From assembly GCF_004363095.1 (NCBI RefSeq), contig NZ_SNYO01000002.1:1-64000 (forward strand): a stretch of 64,000 nt of DNA. The letters are read 5' to 3'. The position numbers were made by a program, and so were the translations under genes. Positions 51,334-62,623 of the stretch are shown here, in pieces. This stretch comes from Actinomycetospora succinea (GTDB lineage Bacteria; Actinomycetota; Actinomycetes; Mycobacteriales; Pseudonocardiaceae). Numbering within the stretch: the stretch's first letter is position 1; every line of letters begins with the position of its first letter. A model generated the notes under the pieces. It was given only the letters and a program-made list of their open reading frames with translations. It was not told where the DNA came from and searched no databases.

Positions 51334-53652
51334 TCAGGACCTCGCATCCGCGAGCACGCGGCTGGTGCGGGTCACGTCGTCGACGTGGTCGACCGGCACG
51401 ACCGCCGTCGAGATCGCCGTGAAGCACCCCGGGCAGCAGTACTGCCGGAAGTGCACCGCGCCGTCGACGTAGTCCCCCGCGCCGTCCACGACCTGCGGGC
51501 CCGCGTCCGTGACCGGCCCCTCGTAGCGCACGAGGTCGAGCTCGCCGACCGCGCCGGACCCGAGCACGGAGGCGCAGTGCCGGCACGCGACCTGGTCGAC
51601 CCCGTCGAGAGTGACGGCGACGAGGTTGTCGTCGAGGCGCCGGGCGTCCGTCAGCTCGATGGTCTCCCGCGTGCCGTCCGCGGGGCCACGGGCCCGCCGG
51701 GCGTCCTTGAGCTCCTGGCGGCGGGTGTCGGTGGCCTGCGCGTCGACCGCGCCGGAGCCGTCGAGGACGACGCCGTACGCCGCCTCGGCCGTGGCCGCCG
51801 TGACCTTCTCCTCGCGCACGTCGCGCACGACGTCCTCGGGGTCGCGGGTCAGCGGGTCGCCGTAGCCCCCGCCGCCCTGCCAGAACATGGTGAAGACCTC
51901 GCCCGGCGCCACGTAGGTCTCGCCGTAGCAGGGCTGCAGCTCGGCGGTGCCGCCGACCTCGTCGAGCCCGGCCGGCAGACGGCCGGCGCCGAGCATCGCG
52001 TCGACCTCGCTGTCGCGGGCGATCCACTCGACGCCGGTGTTGCCCGGGTAGCCGCCGGCGAGCCCGTTGTTCTGGCTCACGGCCTTGCCGTTGGAGGCGA
52101 GGACGAGGCCGATCGGGAAGCTCGTGCCGTGGGGGGTGATCGCGAGCGACGCGCCGACGCCGCCGCGGCGCCGTCCGGGACCGCCCGAGTCGGGCTCCTC
52201 GCGGCGCCAGAGCGCGAGCACCGGGTAGAGGAACTCGGTCATCTCGACGTCGGGCACGCGCCCGAGCGGGATGCAGAACAGGCCGCCGGTGTCCATGCCG
52301 TCGGCCTGGGGCTGGGCGCCGTAGCCGCCCGCCATCGGGTCCATCATGATCGAGAGGAACGGCGTCGGGACGGCCCCGCGCTGGTCGAGCCCGGCGATCA
52401 CGGCGGTGTCCCAGGTGCCGCAGCACGTGGCCTGGACGTGCGCGTCGAGGTCCGGGGCCTGGTCGAGCATCTGGCTCAGGCACTCGGCGACGAGGTTGCC
52501 GGTCAGCCACGCCGGGCCGATCGGTCCGCGACCGACCGCCGCCGGGAAGCTGGCGTTGTTGATCGTGCCTTCCTCGGCGACGAGGTCGAAGCAGCGCATC
52601 AGCCCGCCGGCCGACCACGGGATGTCGCCGGCGAGGATCGGCAGCAGCGCGAGCATCACGCCGCCGCGCATGCCGGCGTAGGTGCAGTTGACGACGCCGG
52701 ACTGCGGGTCCGTGCCGGTGAAGTCGAACGTCAGGTGGTTCGCCGACTTCGTCATCGCGACCGTGATCTTGTGCAGGCCGCGGTCGCCGGTGTGCGACTG
52801 GTCCTGGTAGCCGGTGGCGTGCCAGGTGCCGTCGGGGAGGTCGGTGAGCTTGCCGCGCAGCCGCGACTCGGCGTCGGCCATCATCCGCTTCATCACGGCC
52901 TTCACCGTGTCGGCGCCGTACTGCTCGATGACCGCGAGGAGGCGGTCGCGGCCGACGGTGTTGGCGCCGACCTTCGCCCGCAGGTCCAGCCCGATCATCA
53001 TCGGGACGCGGGAGCGGCGGACCCAGACGTCGGCGACGTCGTCCTGCAGCACCCCGTCGCGCACGACCTTGATCGGCGGCGTGGGCAGGGACTCGGAGAA
53101 GACGTCCTGCGCGGCCGGGGAGAACGAGCCGAGGCCGACGCCCCCGAGGTCGGGCTGGTGGGCGATCGCCGAGGTCCAGCCGAAGAGCTTCCCGTCGGTG
53201 AACACGGGCTGGTAGACCATCGCGTCGTTCTGGTGCAGCCCGCCGCCGACCCACGGGTCGTTGGTGAGGAACATGTCGCCCTCGGCGATGCCGGGGTTGG
53301 TCGCCCGGTGCTGCAGGGTCCAGTAGATGGCGAGGTCGACGGCGCCGACGAGCATCGTGTTGTAGAGCCCGACCTGCACCTCCTGGCCCAGCTCGTCGCT
53401 CACGGCGAAGTCGAAGTCGTTGGCGTCGGTGACGATCGGCGAGCCGGACATGCGCTTGAGCGCCTCGCCCATCTCGTCGGTGACCGACCACAGGCGGTGC
53501 CGCACGACCTCGTAGGTCAGCGGGTCGAGCGCGTCGATCTGCTCCTGCGTGACGGTGTGCACCGGCAGGCTCTCCGGCAGCTGCGCGGCGAGCTCGGCGG
53601 GGTCGACGGGACGGCTCGAGAACCTCTCGGAGCCGGGGACGGCCATGACCAT
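51334..53652 (-). CDS. hydantoinase B/oxoprolinase family (carboxylase alpha-like) fused to a Cys-rich gamma-like tail
   Basis: A 772-residue HyuB/acetone-carboxylase-alpha family protein: DPLTYEVVRHRLWSVTDEMGEALKRMSGSPIV at the N-terminus, metal/active-site block TNDPWVGGGLHQNDAMV, DFTGTDPQ and NTGVEW. A C-terminal extension (from about residue 665) has C690, C693, C739, C740 and C743 (CRHC...YCCPGC), like the zinc-binding gamma subunit of acetone/acetophenone carboxylases. That fusion favours a carboxylase over a simple hydantoinase. ATG at 53652 has GGAG 8 nt upstream and lies 3 nt after hyuA. Confidence 0.88.
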   Translation of the reverse strand: MVMAVPGSERFSSRPVDPAELAAQLPESLPVHTVTQEQIDALDPLTYEVVRHRLWSVTDEMGEALKRMSGSPIVTDANDFDFAVSDELGQEVQVGLYNTMLVGAVDLAIYWTLQHRATNPGIAEGDMFLTNDPWVGGGLHQNDAMVYQPVFTDGKLFGWTSAIAHQPDLGGVGLGSFSPAAQDVFSESLPTPPIKVVRDGVLQDDVADVWVRRSRVPMMIGLDLRAKVGANTVGRDRLLAVIEQYGADTVKAVMKRMMADAESRLRGKLTDLPDGTWHATGYQDQSHTGDRGLHKITVAMTKSANHLTFDFTGTDPQSGVVNCTYAGMRGGVMLALLPILAGDIPWSAGGLMRCFDLVAEEGTINNASFPAAVGRGPIGPAWLTGNLVAECLSQMLDQAPDLDAHVQATCCGTWDTAVIAGLDQRGAVPTPFLSIMMDPMAGGYGAQPQADGMDTGGLFCIPLGRVPDVEMTEFLYPVLALWRREEPDSGGPGRRRGGVGASLAITPHGTSFPIGLVLASNGKAVSQNNGLAGGYPGNTGVEWIARDSEVDAMLGAGRLPAGLDEVGGTAELQPCYGETYVAPGEVFTMFWQGGGGYGDPLTRDPEDVVRDVREEKVTAATAEAAYGVVLDGSGAVDAQATDTRRQELKDARRARGPADGTRETIELTDARRLDDNLVAVTLDGVDQVACRHCASVLGSGAVGELDLVRYEGPVTDAGPQVVDGAGDYVDGAVHFRQYCCPGCFTAISTAVVPVDHVDDVTRTSRVLADARS

Positions 53653-53655
53653 GAT

Positions 53656-55755
53656 TCAGGCTCCGTTCTTGACGATGTGGAGGTTGCCGAGCTCGTCGAC
53701 GGTGCCGGTGCGGCCCTCGGGGACGACCACGGTGGTGGTCGGGACCTCGACGACGGCCGGGCCGGTGATCACGTGGCCGGCGCGCAGGGCGGCGTAGTCG
53801 TAGATCGGGGTGTCGACGAAGCCCTGGCCGATCTCGAGGTAGACCGGCCTCCGGCCGCTGACGGGTGGCTCGCCGTCGCCCGTCTCCAGCGGCGGCAGCT
53901 CGGGGCTGAACGGCAGGACGCCGCGGCCGCGCACGCGGTAGGTGATGGCCTGGATGCCGGCGGCGCTGAAGCCCGAGCCCTGGCCGAACAGCTCGGCGTA
54001 CTTGGTCTCGAACCGCTGCGCGGCGGCGTTCATGGCGTTCTCGTCGAGCGGGCCGTCGCCGACGGGCACGGTGACCTCGGCGAGCTGCATGGCGTAGCGC
54101 ATGTCGACCTCGCGGACGATCTCCACGCGGTCGAACTTCAGGCCCTGCCGGTCGAGACCCTGGCGGACCTGGTCCTCGAGCTGGGCGAAGTTCTTCTCCG
54201 CGCGCACCGGGTCGACGGGGAGCTGGGCGGGGTCGGAGAGCTCCTGGGCGAGCGCGATGTCGGACGCGGCCAGGCCGTACGCGGAGAACGCGGACGCGAC
54301 CGGGCCGAGCGGGACGACGACCTCGGCGACCCCGAGGTGCGTCGCGTACTTCGCGCAGAACGCCGGGCCGGAGCCCCCGAAGGCGTAGAGGACGAACTCG
54401 CGGGGGTCGTGGCCGGCCTCGACGACGCTCTTGCGCAGCAGGTCGCCGGTCTGGGCGTTCTGCGCGGCGTGGATGGCCGCGGCGGCGTCCTCGATGCTCA
54501 GGTGCAGGGGCTCGGCGACCTTGACGCGGATCGCCTCGCGGGCCTTCTCGACGTCGAGCGCCTTGCGTCCGCCGAGCAGGCCCGTCGCCGGGAGGATGCC
54601 GAGGACGAGGTTCGCGTCGGTGTTGGTGGGCTCGGTGCCGCCCTGGCCGTAGCAGGCGGGGCCGGGGTCGGCCTGCGCGCTGTGCGGCCCGATGCGCAGG
54701 TTGCCGCCCGCGTCGACCCACGCGATCGCGCCGCCGCCGGATCCGATGGCGTGCACGCGCAGGGTCGGCACGTTGATCGGGTGGTGGTTGATGACCGTGG
54801 TGGTGTCGCGCTCCGGCTCGCCGTCGACGATCAGCCCGACGAGGAACGTCGTGCCGCCGACGTCGGTGGAGATGATGTTCTTGTGGCCGAGGCGGCGGCC
54901 GAGCTGGCTGGAGCCGACGACGCCGCCGGTGAGCACCGACCCGACGGTGGAGATCGCCTGCGCCGGCGCCTCGGAGGCCGCGACCGCGCCCCCGTTGGAC
55001 TGCATGACGAGCAGCGGGCCGGCGAGACCGCGCTCCTTGAGGCTGGTCTCGAGGTTGGTGAGGTAGTCGCGCAGGCCGGGCCCGACCTGGGTGCTCATGA
55101 TCGTCGTGGAGTTGCGGGCGAACTCGCGGATGCGCGGGCTGACCTCGCTGGAGAGCGCGACGTAGATGTCGGGGTCGATCTCGGCCACCAGCTCGCGGAC
55201 GCGGCGCTCGTGGACGGGGTTGCGGAAGGCCCAGAGCAGGGAGACGGCGATGGCGCGGATGCCGTCGTCCTGGAGCGTGCGCACCTGCGCCCGGACCTCG
55301 TCCTCGTCGAGCGCGACGATGACGTTGCCGTCGCGGTCGACCCGCTCGGTGACCTCGAGGGCGTGCCGCTTGGGCAGCAGGTGGTGGTCCTTGTCCTGGG
55401 CGAGGACGTGCTGCAGCTCGTGCGGGCTGCGGCCCAGGTAGCGCCCCTCGACGTTCATGATGAAGATCGAGTCGCGGTGGCCCTTGGTGGTGAGGAACCC
55501 GACCTCGGGGACCCTGCGCATCACCAGCGCGTTGAGGCTCGACGTCGTGCCGTGGGCGACGTGGTGGGTCTCGGCCAGCATGTCCTCGACGGGGCGCCCG
55601 AGCTGCTCGGCGAGCAGCTCGAGCACGTCCAGCACGCCCCGCGAGTAGTCCGGCGGCGTCGACGGCGCCTTCGCCGCGATGACCGAGCCGGAGTCGTCGT
55701 CGAGCACCGCGTCGGTGAACGTGCCCCCGACGTCGACGCCGATCACGTAGGTCAT
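53656..55755 (-). CDS. hydantoinase/oxoprolinase A family (ATP-dependent carboxylase beta-like) subunit
   Basis: A 699-residue ASKHA-fold ATPase subunit: GVDVGGTFTDAVL phosphate-binding loop, HGTTSSLNALVMRR, STDVGGTTF second phosphate loop, YGQGGTEPTNTDANLVLG and FGGSGPAFCAKYA. With HyuB it forms an ATP-dependent enzyme that phosphorylates an enol or lactam oxygen, allowing carboxylation (acetone/acetophenone carboxylase) or ring opening (N-methylhydantoinase, oxoprolinase, oxindole-type hydrolases). First gene of a six-gene minus-strand operon (hyuA, hyuB, flavoprotein, ligase, isomerase, P450) with gaps of 9 nt or less. Confidence 0.92.
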   Translation of the reverse strand: MTYVIGVDVGGTFTDAVLDDDSGSVIAAKAPSTPPDYSRGVLDVLELLAEQLGRPVEDMLAETHHVAHGTTSSLNALVMRRVPEVGFLTTKGHRDSIFIMNVEGRYLGRSPHELQHVLAQDKDHHLLPKRHALEVTERVDRDGNVIVALDEDEVRAQVRTLQDDGIRAIAVSLLWAFRNPVHERRVRELVAEIDPDIYVALSSEVSPRIREFARNSTTIMSTQVGPGLRDYLTNLETSLKERGLAGPLLVMQSNGGAVAASEAPAQAISTVGSVLTGGVVGSSQLGRRLGHKNIISTDVGGTTFLVGLIVDGEPERDTTTVINHHPINVPTLRVHAIGSGGGAIAWVDAGGNLRIGPHSAQADPGPACYGQGGTEPTNTDANLVLGILPATGLLGGRKALDVEKAREAIRVKVAEPLHLSIEDAAAAIHAAQNAQTGDLLRKSVVEAGHDPREFVLYAFGGSGPAFCAKYATHLGVAEVVVPLGPVASAFSAYGLAASDIALAQELSDPAQLPVDPVRAEKNFAQLEDQVRQGLDRQGLKFDRVEIVREVDMRYAMQLAEVTVPVGDGPLDENAMNAAAQRFETKYAELFGQGSGFSAAGIQAITYRVRGRGVLPFSPELPPLETGDGEPPVSGRRPVYLEIGQGFVDTPIYDYAALRAGHVITGPAVVEVPTTTVVVPEGRTGTVDELGNLHIVKNGA

Positions 55756-55865
55756 GGACCACTCCTCGACGAGCAGGCGTGACCCGAGCCACGCGTTTGA
55801 CGGTAGCGTCGACTATCTGACACCAGCGAAATCTCGTCAAGGGGCTGCCGGGTCCGACCGCGGAT

Positions 55866-55915
55866 GAGCGAGGGGCACCTTCGCTCGGAGAGAGCGGCGA
55901 GGGGCGCCCCTCGCC
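55866..55915. repeat. 50-nt palindromic intergenic repeat, copy 3
   Basis: Same unit as at 26335 and 26432, with one private change (GGAGAG for GGATAG) and an intact 20-nt palindrome at 55896-55915. It lies between the hydrolase stop (55924) and the hyuA start, on the 3' side of the hydrolase gene. Confidence 0.85.
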
Positions 55916-55923
55916 GGAACGGC

Positions 55924-56712
55924 TCAGGCGTCGAGGAACGTGGTCACGACGTCCTGCACGAGTGCGGTGCGGGCGATGCCGGTGAAGTGCGTGGTGCCGG
56001 GCAGGACCGCGAGCTGGGTGGCCGGGACGCCGACGAAGTCGCCGTTGACGTCGCCGCCGCGCAGGCGCAGGAAGCGCAGGGCGTGCTCGAGGCGCACGGC
56101 GTCGCAGTCGCCCACCGTGTACAGGGTCGGCGCGGCGTAGCCCGCGATGTCGTCGTCGCTCCACGCCGGGCCGGGGTCGAGCGCGCCGAGCTTGTCGAGC
56201 AGGCCCTGCAGGCCCTCGGGGTGCGGCGACTTCGCGCGGTAGGAGTCCGCCATCGGCGTCCCCTCGATCATGTCGACGGTCATGGCGCCGACGGCCTCGG
56301 TGTTCTCCGGGCGCATGCCGTCGGGGGTGAACGCGACCGAGGACACGACGGCGCGCCGGACCAGCTCGGGGTGCCGGATCGCGAGCGTCAGCGCCACGGC
56401 CCCGCCGACGCTGAAGCCGAACACGTCGACCTGCTCGATCCCCAGGTGCGCGAGCAGCGCGACGACGTCGCCGGTGAGCTCGGGGATGGCGAGCGGGCGG
56501 TCGACGTCGTTGGTGCGGCCGTGGCCCTGGAAGTCGGCGGCGATCACCGTCCGGCCCGCCGACAGGCCGGGCAGCAGGGCGCCGAACTGCAGCTCGATGT
56601 CGAACAGCCCGCCGTGCAGGACCAGCAGAGGGACGCCACCGTCGCCGTGGATCTCGAAGTACATCTGCAGGTCGCCGATCGGGGCGTGTCCGGTGCGGGT
56701 CGGGGTGCTCAT
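55924..56712 (-). CDS. alpha/beta hydrolase
   Basis: A 262-residue hydrolase: oxyanion loop VLHGGLFD, DFQGHGRT, nucleophile in GFSVGGAV, acid region YTVGDCDAV and histidine in PGTTHFTG. The catalytic triad looks complete. It is separated from hyuA by 168 nt containing a repeat copy, so it is probably a separate transcript. The substrate is unassigned. Confidence 0.88.
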   Translation of the reverse strand: MSTPTRTGHAPIGDLQMYFEIHGDGGVPLLVLHGGLFDIELQFGALLPGLSAGRTVIAADFQGHGRTNDVDRPLAIPELTGDVVALLAHLGIEQVDVFGFSVGGAVALTLAIRHPELVRRAVVSSVAFTPDGMRPENTEAVGAMTVDMIEGTPMADSYRAKSPHPEGLQGLLDKLGALDPGPAWSDDDIAGYAAPTLYTVGDCDAVRLEHALRFLRLRGGDVNGDFVGVPATQLAVLPGTTHFTGIARTALVQDVVTTFLDA

Positions 56713-56801
56713 CGGGGTCTCCGTTCACGGGGGCGGGCTGGTCTCGCCCCTGCGTCGAACGGCCCCGGACCCTTTCGACACCGGACCCGGGAGATTTCCG
56801 C

Positions 56802-57617
56802 TCAGTCCTCGACGGCGCGCATCCCCGCGTCGAGGACCGGCAGCAGCAGGGTCCGCGGGGCGAGCCGCCCGCCGAGCGCGGAGAGCTGGTTGAGCAGGCC
56901 GGGCGTGACCGCGCGGTCGCCCCGCGCCATCGCCGCGACCCCCGCCTCGGCGACGTCGTCGGCCTCTCCGACGAGGAGGTCGGGCACCTGGTCGAAGGCG
57001 TCGGTGCCGGCCGCGTCCGCGAAGCCGGTGCGGGTCAGGCCCGGGCTGACGGTGGTCAGCGTGATCCCGGTGCCGGCGAGCTCGGTGTGCACGGCCTCGG
57101 AGAACGACTGCACGAACGCCTTGCCCGCGGCGTAGGACGCGGCGCCCGGGAGGGGCTGGAACGCGGTGATCGACGAGACGTTGAGGATCGCTCCCGGGCG
57201 ACCGCGGCGGGTCAGCGCGCCCACGGCGGCGACGGTCAGGTCGTGCAGGGCCAGCACGTTGAGGCGCACGAGCCCGTCGAGCGCGGCCCGCTGCTCCGCG
57301 TCGCCGGCGAGCTCGGCCACCCGCCCGGTGACACCGAAGCCGGCCGCGTTCACGAGACCGACGACGTCGGGATCGTCGAGCAGGACGCGGGTGGCGTCGA
57401 GCCCCGCGTCCGTGCCCAGGTCCGCGGCGTGGACCGTCGCGTCGCCGGCGAGGCCCGTGAGCTCGGTCGCGAGGTCGGCGAGCGCTTCCTGCGTCCGCGC
57501 CACGAGGATCGTCGGGTGGCCGCGCCGCGCGAGCGCCCGCGCGATCGCGGCGCCGATGCCCGAGGACGCCCCGGTGACGACGACGCGGGAATCGGGACCG
57601 GGCGGGGGCAGCGGCAT
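56802..57617 (-). CDS. SDR-family oxidoreductase
   Basis: A 271-residue classical SDR (ketoacyl reductase-like, DltE/YqjQ type): TGASSGIGAAIARALA cofactor motif, NAAGFG, VSSITAFQPLPGAASYAAGKAFV with the Ser-Tyr-Lys triad, and SPGLTRTGF. Divergent from the molybdenum hydroxylase gene across 61 nt. Confidence 0.88.
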   Translation of the reverse strand: MPLPPPGPDSRVVVTGASSGIGAAIARALARRGHPTILVARTQEALADLATELTGLAGDATVHAADLGTDAGLDATRVLLDDPDVVGLVNAAGFGVTGRVAELAGDAEQRAALDGLVRLNVLALHDLTVAAVGALTRRGRPGAILNVSSITAFQPLPGAASYAAGKAFVQSFSEAVHTELAGTGITLTTVSPGLTRTGFADAAGTDAFDQVPDLLVGEADDVAEAGVAAMARGDRAVTPGLLNQLSALGGRLAPRTLLLPVLDAGMRAVED

Positions 57618-57640
57618 GGCCGGGAAGTACCCGCTCCGGC

Positions 57641-57669
57641 TTGCGTTGGAGCGCGCTCGAAGGCATAGC
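57641..57669 (+). promoter_or_regulatory. promoter of the orphan molybdenum hydroxylase gene, near-leaderless
   Basis: TTGCGT (57641-57646) and CATAGC (57664-57669) are 17 nt apart; the GTG codon is 9 nt after the -10 element, so the transcript would start at or just before the codon. A 10-nt palindrome GAGCGCGCTC lies in the spacer (57649-57658), a natural repressor site. Confidence 0.5.
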
Positions 57670-57678
57670 GTCGAGGAC

Positions 57679-60057
57679 GTGCCTGGTTCGATCATGGGAA
57701 CGGCCGTCCGACGCGTCGAGGACCCGGAGCTGATCCGCGGTCACGCCACCTACGTCGACAACATCGTGCCGCCGGGGACGCTGCACTGCGTCTTCGTGCG
57801 CTCACCGCTCGCGCACGCGCGCCTCGACACCGTCGACGTCGCGAAGGCCCGCGAGGCGCCCGGCGTCGTCGCGGTCCTGACCGGCGACGACATGGGCGGG
57901 ATCCCCGACCACCGCCCGTTCATGGTGCTCAACGACGCCTGCGCCCGGCCGCTGCTCGCCCGCGGCAAGGTGCGGTTCGTCGGCGACATGGTGGCCGCGG
58001 TGATCGCCACGACCCGCGCCGAGGCCGTCGACGCCGCCGAGCTGGTGGAGATCGACTACGACCCGCTCGAGCCGGTCGTCGACCCGGAGGCCGCCCTCGC
58101 CGACGGCGCCCCGCTCCAGTTCGAGGAGCTCGGCAGCAACCTCGCCGCCGGGTTCCGCGACCCCGACGACGTCCGCCCGCTCGACGACGCCGACGTCGTG
58201 GTGCGCGCGCGGATCGTCAACCAGCGCCTCGCCGTCGCGCCGATGGAGGGCAACGCGGTGACGGCCGCGCCCGGCGGTGCCGACGAGCCGTACGACATGA
58301 CCGTCCACGTCTCCACGCAGATGCCGCACGGGCTGCGCGGGCAGGTCGCGGCGCAGTGGGGCTGGGACACCGAGCGGGTCCGCGTGGTCGCGCCGCACGT
58401 CGGCGGCGGGTTCGGCGGCAAGGCCGGCCTGGCGCCCGAGCACGCGGTGGTCATCGAGGCGGCGCGCCAGCTGGGCCGCGCGGTGACCTGGACCGAGACC
58501 CGCTCGGAGAACCTCACCGCGATGCCGCACGGGCGCGGCCAGGTGCAGTACGGCGAGCTCGGGCTGCGCCGCGACGGCACGATCGTCGGGCTGCGCGCGC
58601 GGGTGGTCGGCGACTCCGGGGCGTACGCGGGCTTCGGCGGGGCGCTCACCCTCGGGCCGACGCGGAACATGGCGCAGGGCGTCTACCGCATCCCGGAGAT
58701 CGCGTACGACGGCGCGGCCGTGCTGACCACCACGACGCCGATGGGCGCGTTCCGCGGCGCCGGGCGCCCCGAGGCCGCCGCCATGGTCGAGCGGCTGGTG
58801 GACATGGCGGCCCGCGAGCTCGCGATGGACCCCGCCGAGCTGCGGCGGAAGAACTTCCTGCAGCCCGAGGAGTTCCCGCTGACCACGCGGACGGGCTCGC
58901 TCTACGACTCCGGCGACTACGGCCACGCCCTCGACGTGGCGCTGCGCGAGTCCGGGTACGAGGCGCTGCGCCACGAGCAGGCGCAGCGCCGCGAGCGCGG
59001 CGACCGCGTGGCGCTGGGCATCGGGCTCGCCGTGTACGTCGAGGTCACCGCCGGGGGCGGGGGCGGCGAGTACGGCTCGGTGAGCGTCGACGCCGACGGC
59101 GGCGCGACGGTCTCGGTGGGCACGTCGGCACACGGCCAGGGCCACGCGACGTCGTTCGCGATGATCGTCGCCGACCGCCTCGGCGTGCCGATGGAGCAGG
59201 TGCGCTTCGTCCAGTCCGACACCGCGGCGGTGCCGCGCGGGGGCGGGACGGGCGGCTCGCGGTCGCTGCAGCTCGCCGGGTCCAGCGTCCTGGTCGCCGC
59301 CGACACGGTGCTGGAGCGGGCGAAGCAGGTGGTCGCGACCGCCCTCGAGGCGGACGTCGACGACATCACCGCCACGGACGGCGGGCTGGGCGTCGCCGGA
59401 GTGCCGGACCGCGCGCTGACCTGGCGCGAGATCGCGGCCGCCGCCGACGGGCAGGGCGTGTCGCTGTCCGAGGCCCGCGACGAGACGCAGCCCGGCGCCA
59501 CCTACCCGTTCGGCGCGCACGTCTCCGTCGTCGAGGTCGACCTGGACACCGGGCGGGTCACGCCGGTGCGCCACGTCGCCGTCGACGACTGCGGCACCGT
59601 GCTCAACCCGACCCTCGTCGCCGGGCAGCAGCACGGCGGTCTCGCGCAGGGCATCTCGCAGGCGCTGTGGGAGGGCTTCTCCTACGACGCCGACGGCAAC
59701 CCCACCTCGGGCACGTTCGCCGCCTACCTGCTGCCGACCGCGGCCGAGGTGCCGATGTACGAGGCGTCGTCCACCGAGACCCCGACGCCCTACAACCCGC
59801 TCGGCGCCAAGGGCATCGGGGAGGCCGCGACGATCGGCTCGACGCCCGCCGTGCAGAACGCCGTGGTGGACGCGCTGGCCCCGCTCGGCGTGCGGCACGT
59901 GGACATGCCGCTGACCCCGGACCGGGTGTGGCGGGCGATCCGCGACGCCGAGGCGGGCACCCCCGCGGACCCGTGGACGGAGCCGCCGGCGTTCTTCGCC
60001 GACCTGCCCGTGCGCGGGGCCTCCGCGGACCCGGAGGCGGCGGCCGTGGACGTGTAG
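57679..60057 (+). CDS. xanthine dehydrogenase-family molybdopterin-binding subunit (CoxL form II-like), without partner subunits
   Basis: A 792-residue large subunit: N-terminal [41 protein letters not shown] (the form II CoxL-like motif, not the AYxCSFR of true CO dehydrogenase), [14 protein letters not shown] and the catalytic glutamate in [10 protein letters not shown]. The 2Fe-2S and FAD subunits that normally accompany it are absent from both flanks. GTG at 57679 is preferred as a leaderless start; an ATG at 57694 is the alternative. It would oxidise an aldehyde or hydroxylate a heterocycle if it can recruit partner subunits from elsewhere. Confidence 0.9.
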   Translation: MPGSIMGTAVRRVEDPELIRGHATYVDNIVPPGTLHCVFVRSPLAHARLDTVDVAKAREAPGVVAVLTGDDMGGIPDHRPFMVLNDACARPLLARGKVRFVGDMVAAVIATTRAEAVDAAELVEIDYDPLEPVVDPEAALADGAPLQFEELGSNLAAGFRDPDDVRPLDDADVVVRARIVNQRLAVAPMEGNAVTAAPGGADEPYDMTVHVSTQMPHGLRGQVAAQWGWDTERVRVVAPHVGGGFGGKAGLAPEHAVVIEAARQLGRAVTWTETRSENLTAMPHGRGQVQYGELGLRRDGTIVGLRARVVGDSGAYAGFGGALTLGPTRNMAQGVYRIPEIAYDGAAVLTTTTPMGAFRGAGRPEAAAMVERLVDMAARELAMDPAELRRKNFLQPEEFPLTTRTGSLYDSGDYGHALDVALRESGYEALRHEQAQRRERGDRVALGIGLAVYVEVTAGGGGGEYGSVSVDADGGATVSVGTSAHGQGHATSFAMIVADRLGVPMEQVRFVQSDTAAVPRGGGTGGSRSLQLAGSSVLVAADTVLERAKQVVATALEADVDDITATDGGLGVAGVPDRALTWREIAAAADGQGVSLSEARDETQPGATYPFGAHVSVVEVDLDTGRVTPVRHVAVDDCGTVLNPTLVAGQQHGGLAQGISQALWEGFSYDADGNPTSGTFAAYLLPTAAEVPMYEASSTETPTPYNPLGAKGIGEAATIGSTPAVQNAVVDALAPLGVRHVDMPLTPDRVWRAIRDAEAGTPADPWTEPPAFFADLPVRGASADPEAAAVDV

Positions 60058-61873
<1,816 letters not shown>

Positions 61874-61929
61874 GCCCCGACAACGGTTCGCCGCGCGCCG
61901 GGCTCGATCGCCCGAACGGGGCGGGCCCG

Positions 61930-62598
61930 TCAGCGACCGACGGGCGACTCGCCCGGGACGCCACCGCACCCGGCCCAGACCATCGCCGCGGTGCGCGCCG
62001 CCCAGTCCTCGTCGAGCGTCTCGCCGCGCGCGGCGTGCGCCAGCCAGGAGCCGGTCAGCAGGTCCTCCGCCGTCGTGTGGTCGGCGTGCCCGCGCAGCGC
62101 CCCGGCCGCGACGCCGGCGTGCAGGCAGGCCCGCACCCGCTCGTGACAGGGCTCGACGAGGCGGCGCCGGATCTGCTCGCGGACCCGCGGGTCGGTGCCC
62201 GCGACGAGCGCCACGGCGACGAGGGCGGTCGCGTCGTGCTCGACGACGAAGCGCCGGAACCGCGCGAGCTCGGTGACGAGGTCGGCGAACGGGTCGCCCG
62301 TCGACGGCGTGGGGCCGCCGGCGTCGATCGTGGCGAGCGCGGCGACCGCGAGCTCGACCCGCCCGGACCAGCGACGGTAGATCGCCGCCCGCGTGGTGCC
62401 CGCCTCCTCGGCGACCGCGGCGACGGACAGCCCCGGCAGCCCGTCGCGGCGGAGGTGGCCGAGGGCCACCTCCAGCACGAGCCGGTCGATCTCGGCGTTC
62501 CGCGGCCGGCCCCCGACGTGCGTGGCGCCGTCGCCCGACGCCACCGGACGGGGCGGCGCCGCCGGTGGGGGCACGGGGCGGTGCGCGGCCGTGGACAC
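61930..62598 (-). CDS. TetR-family transcriptional regulator
   Basis: A 222-residue TetR protein with a Pro/Ala-rich leader, then the helix-turn-helix (GRPRNAEIDRLVLEVALGHLRRDGLPGLSVAAVAEEAGTTRAAIYRRW, residues ~33-78) and a TetR_C_11-like domain. GTG at 62598 is the likely start; a GTG about 18 codons downstream is also possible. It is divergent from the 62880 gene across 281 nt that carry three GATAC/GTATC dyads, its probable operators. Confidence 0.83.
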   Translation of the reverse strand: MSTAAHRPVPPPAAPPRPVASGDGATHVGGRPRNAEIDRLVLEVALGHLRRDGLPGLSVAAVAEEAGTTRAAIYRRWSGRVELAVAALATIDAGGPTPSTGDPFADLVTELARFRRFVVEHDATALVAVALVAGTDPRVREQIRRRLVEPCHERVRACLHAGVAAGALRGHADHTTAEDLLTGSWLAHAARGETLDEDWAARTAAMVWAGCGGVPGESPVGR

Positions 62599-62623
62599 GA
62601 CCCCTAGGTGACCCCGGGCGATG

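Noticed and set aside
50779..55782. A 1667-codon open frame on the plus strand opposite hyuA and hyuB
   Set aside because: It is antisense to two well-conserved genes and its translation is low-complexity (D, R, G, V, A-rich) with no family motif. Such frames arise from G/C-biased third positions.
51068..56728. An 1886-codon minus-strand frame running through hyuB, hyuA and the next hydrolase
   Set aside because: Arg/Pro-rich translation, out of frame with the recognisable proteins on the same strand; a by-product of high G+C.
57679..60057. Carbon monoxide dehydrogenase large subunit
   Set aside because: The active-site loop is GAFRGAGR rather than the AYxCSFR of true CO dehydrogenase, and no coxM/coxS partners are adjacent.
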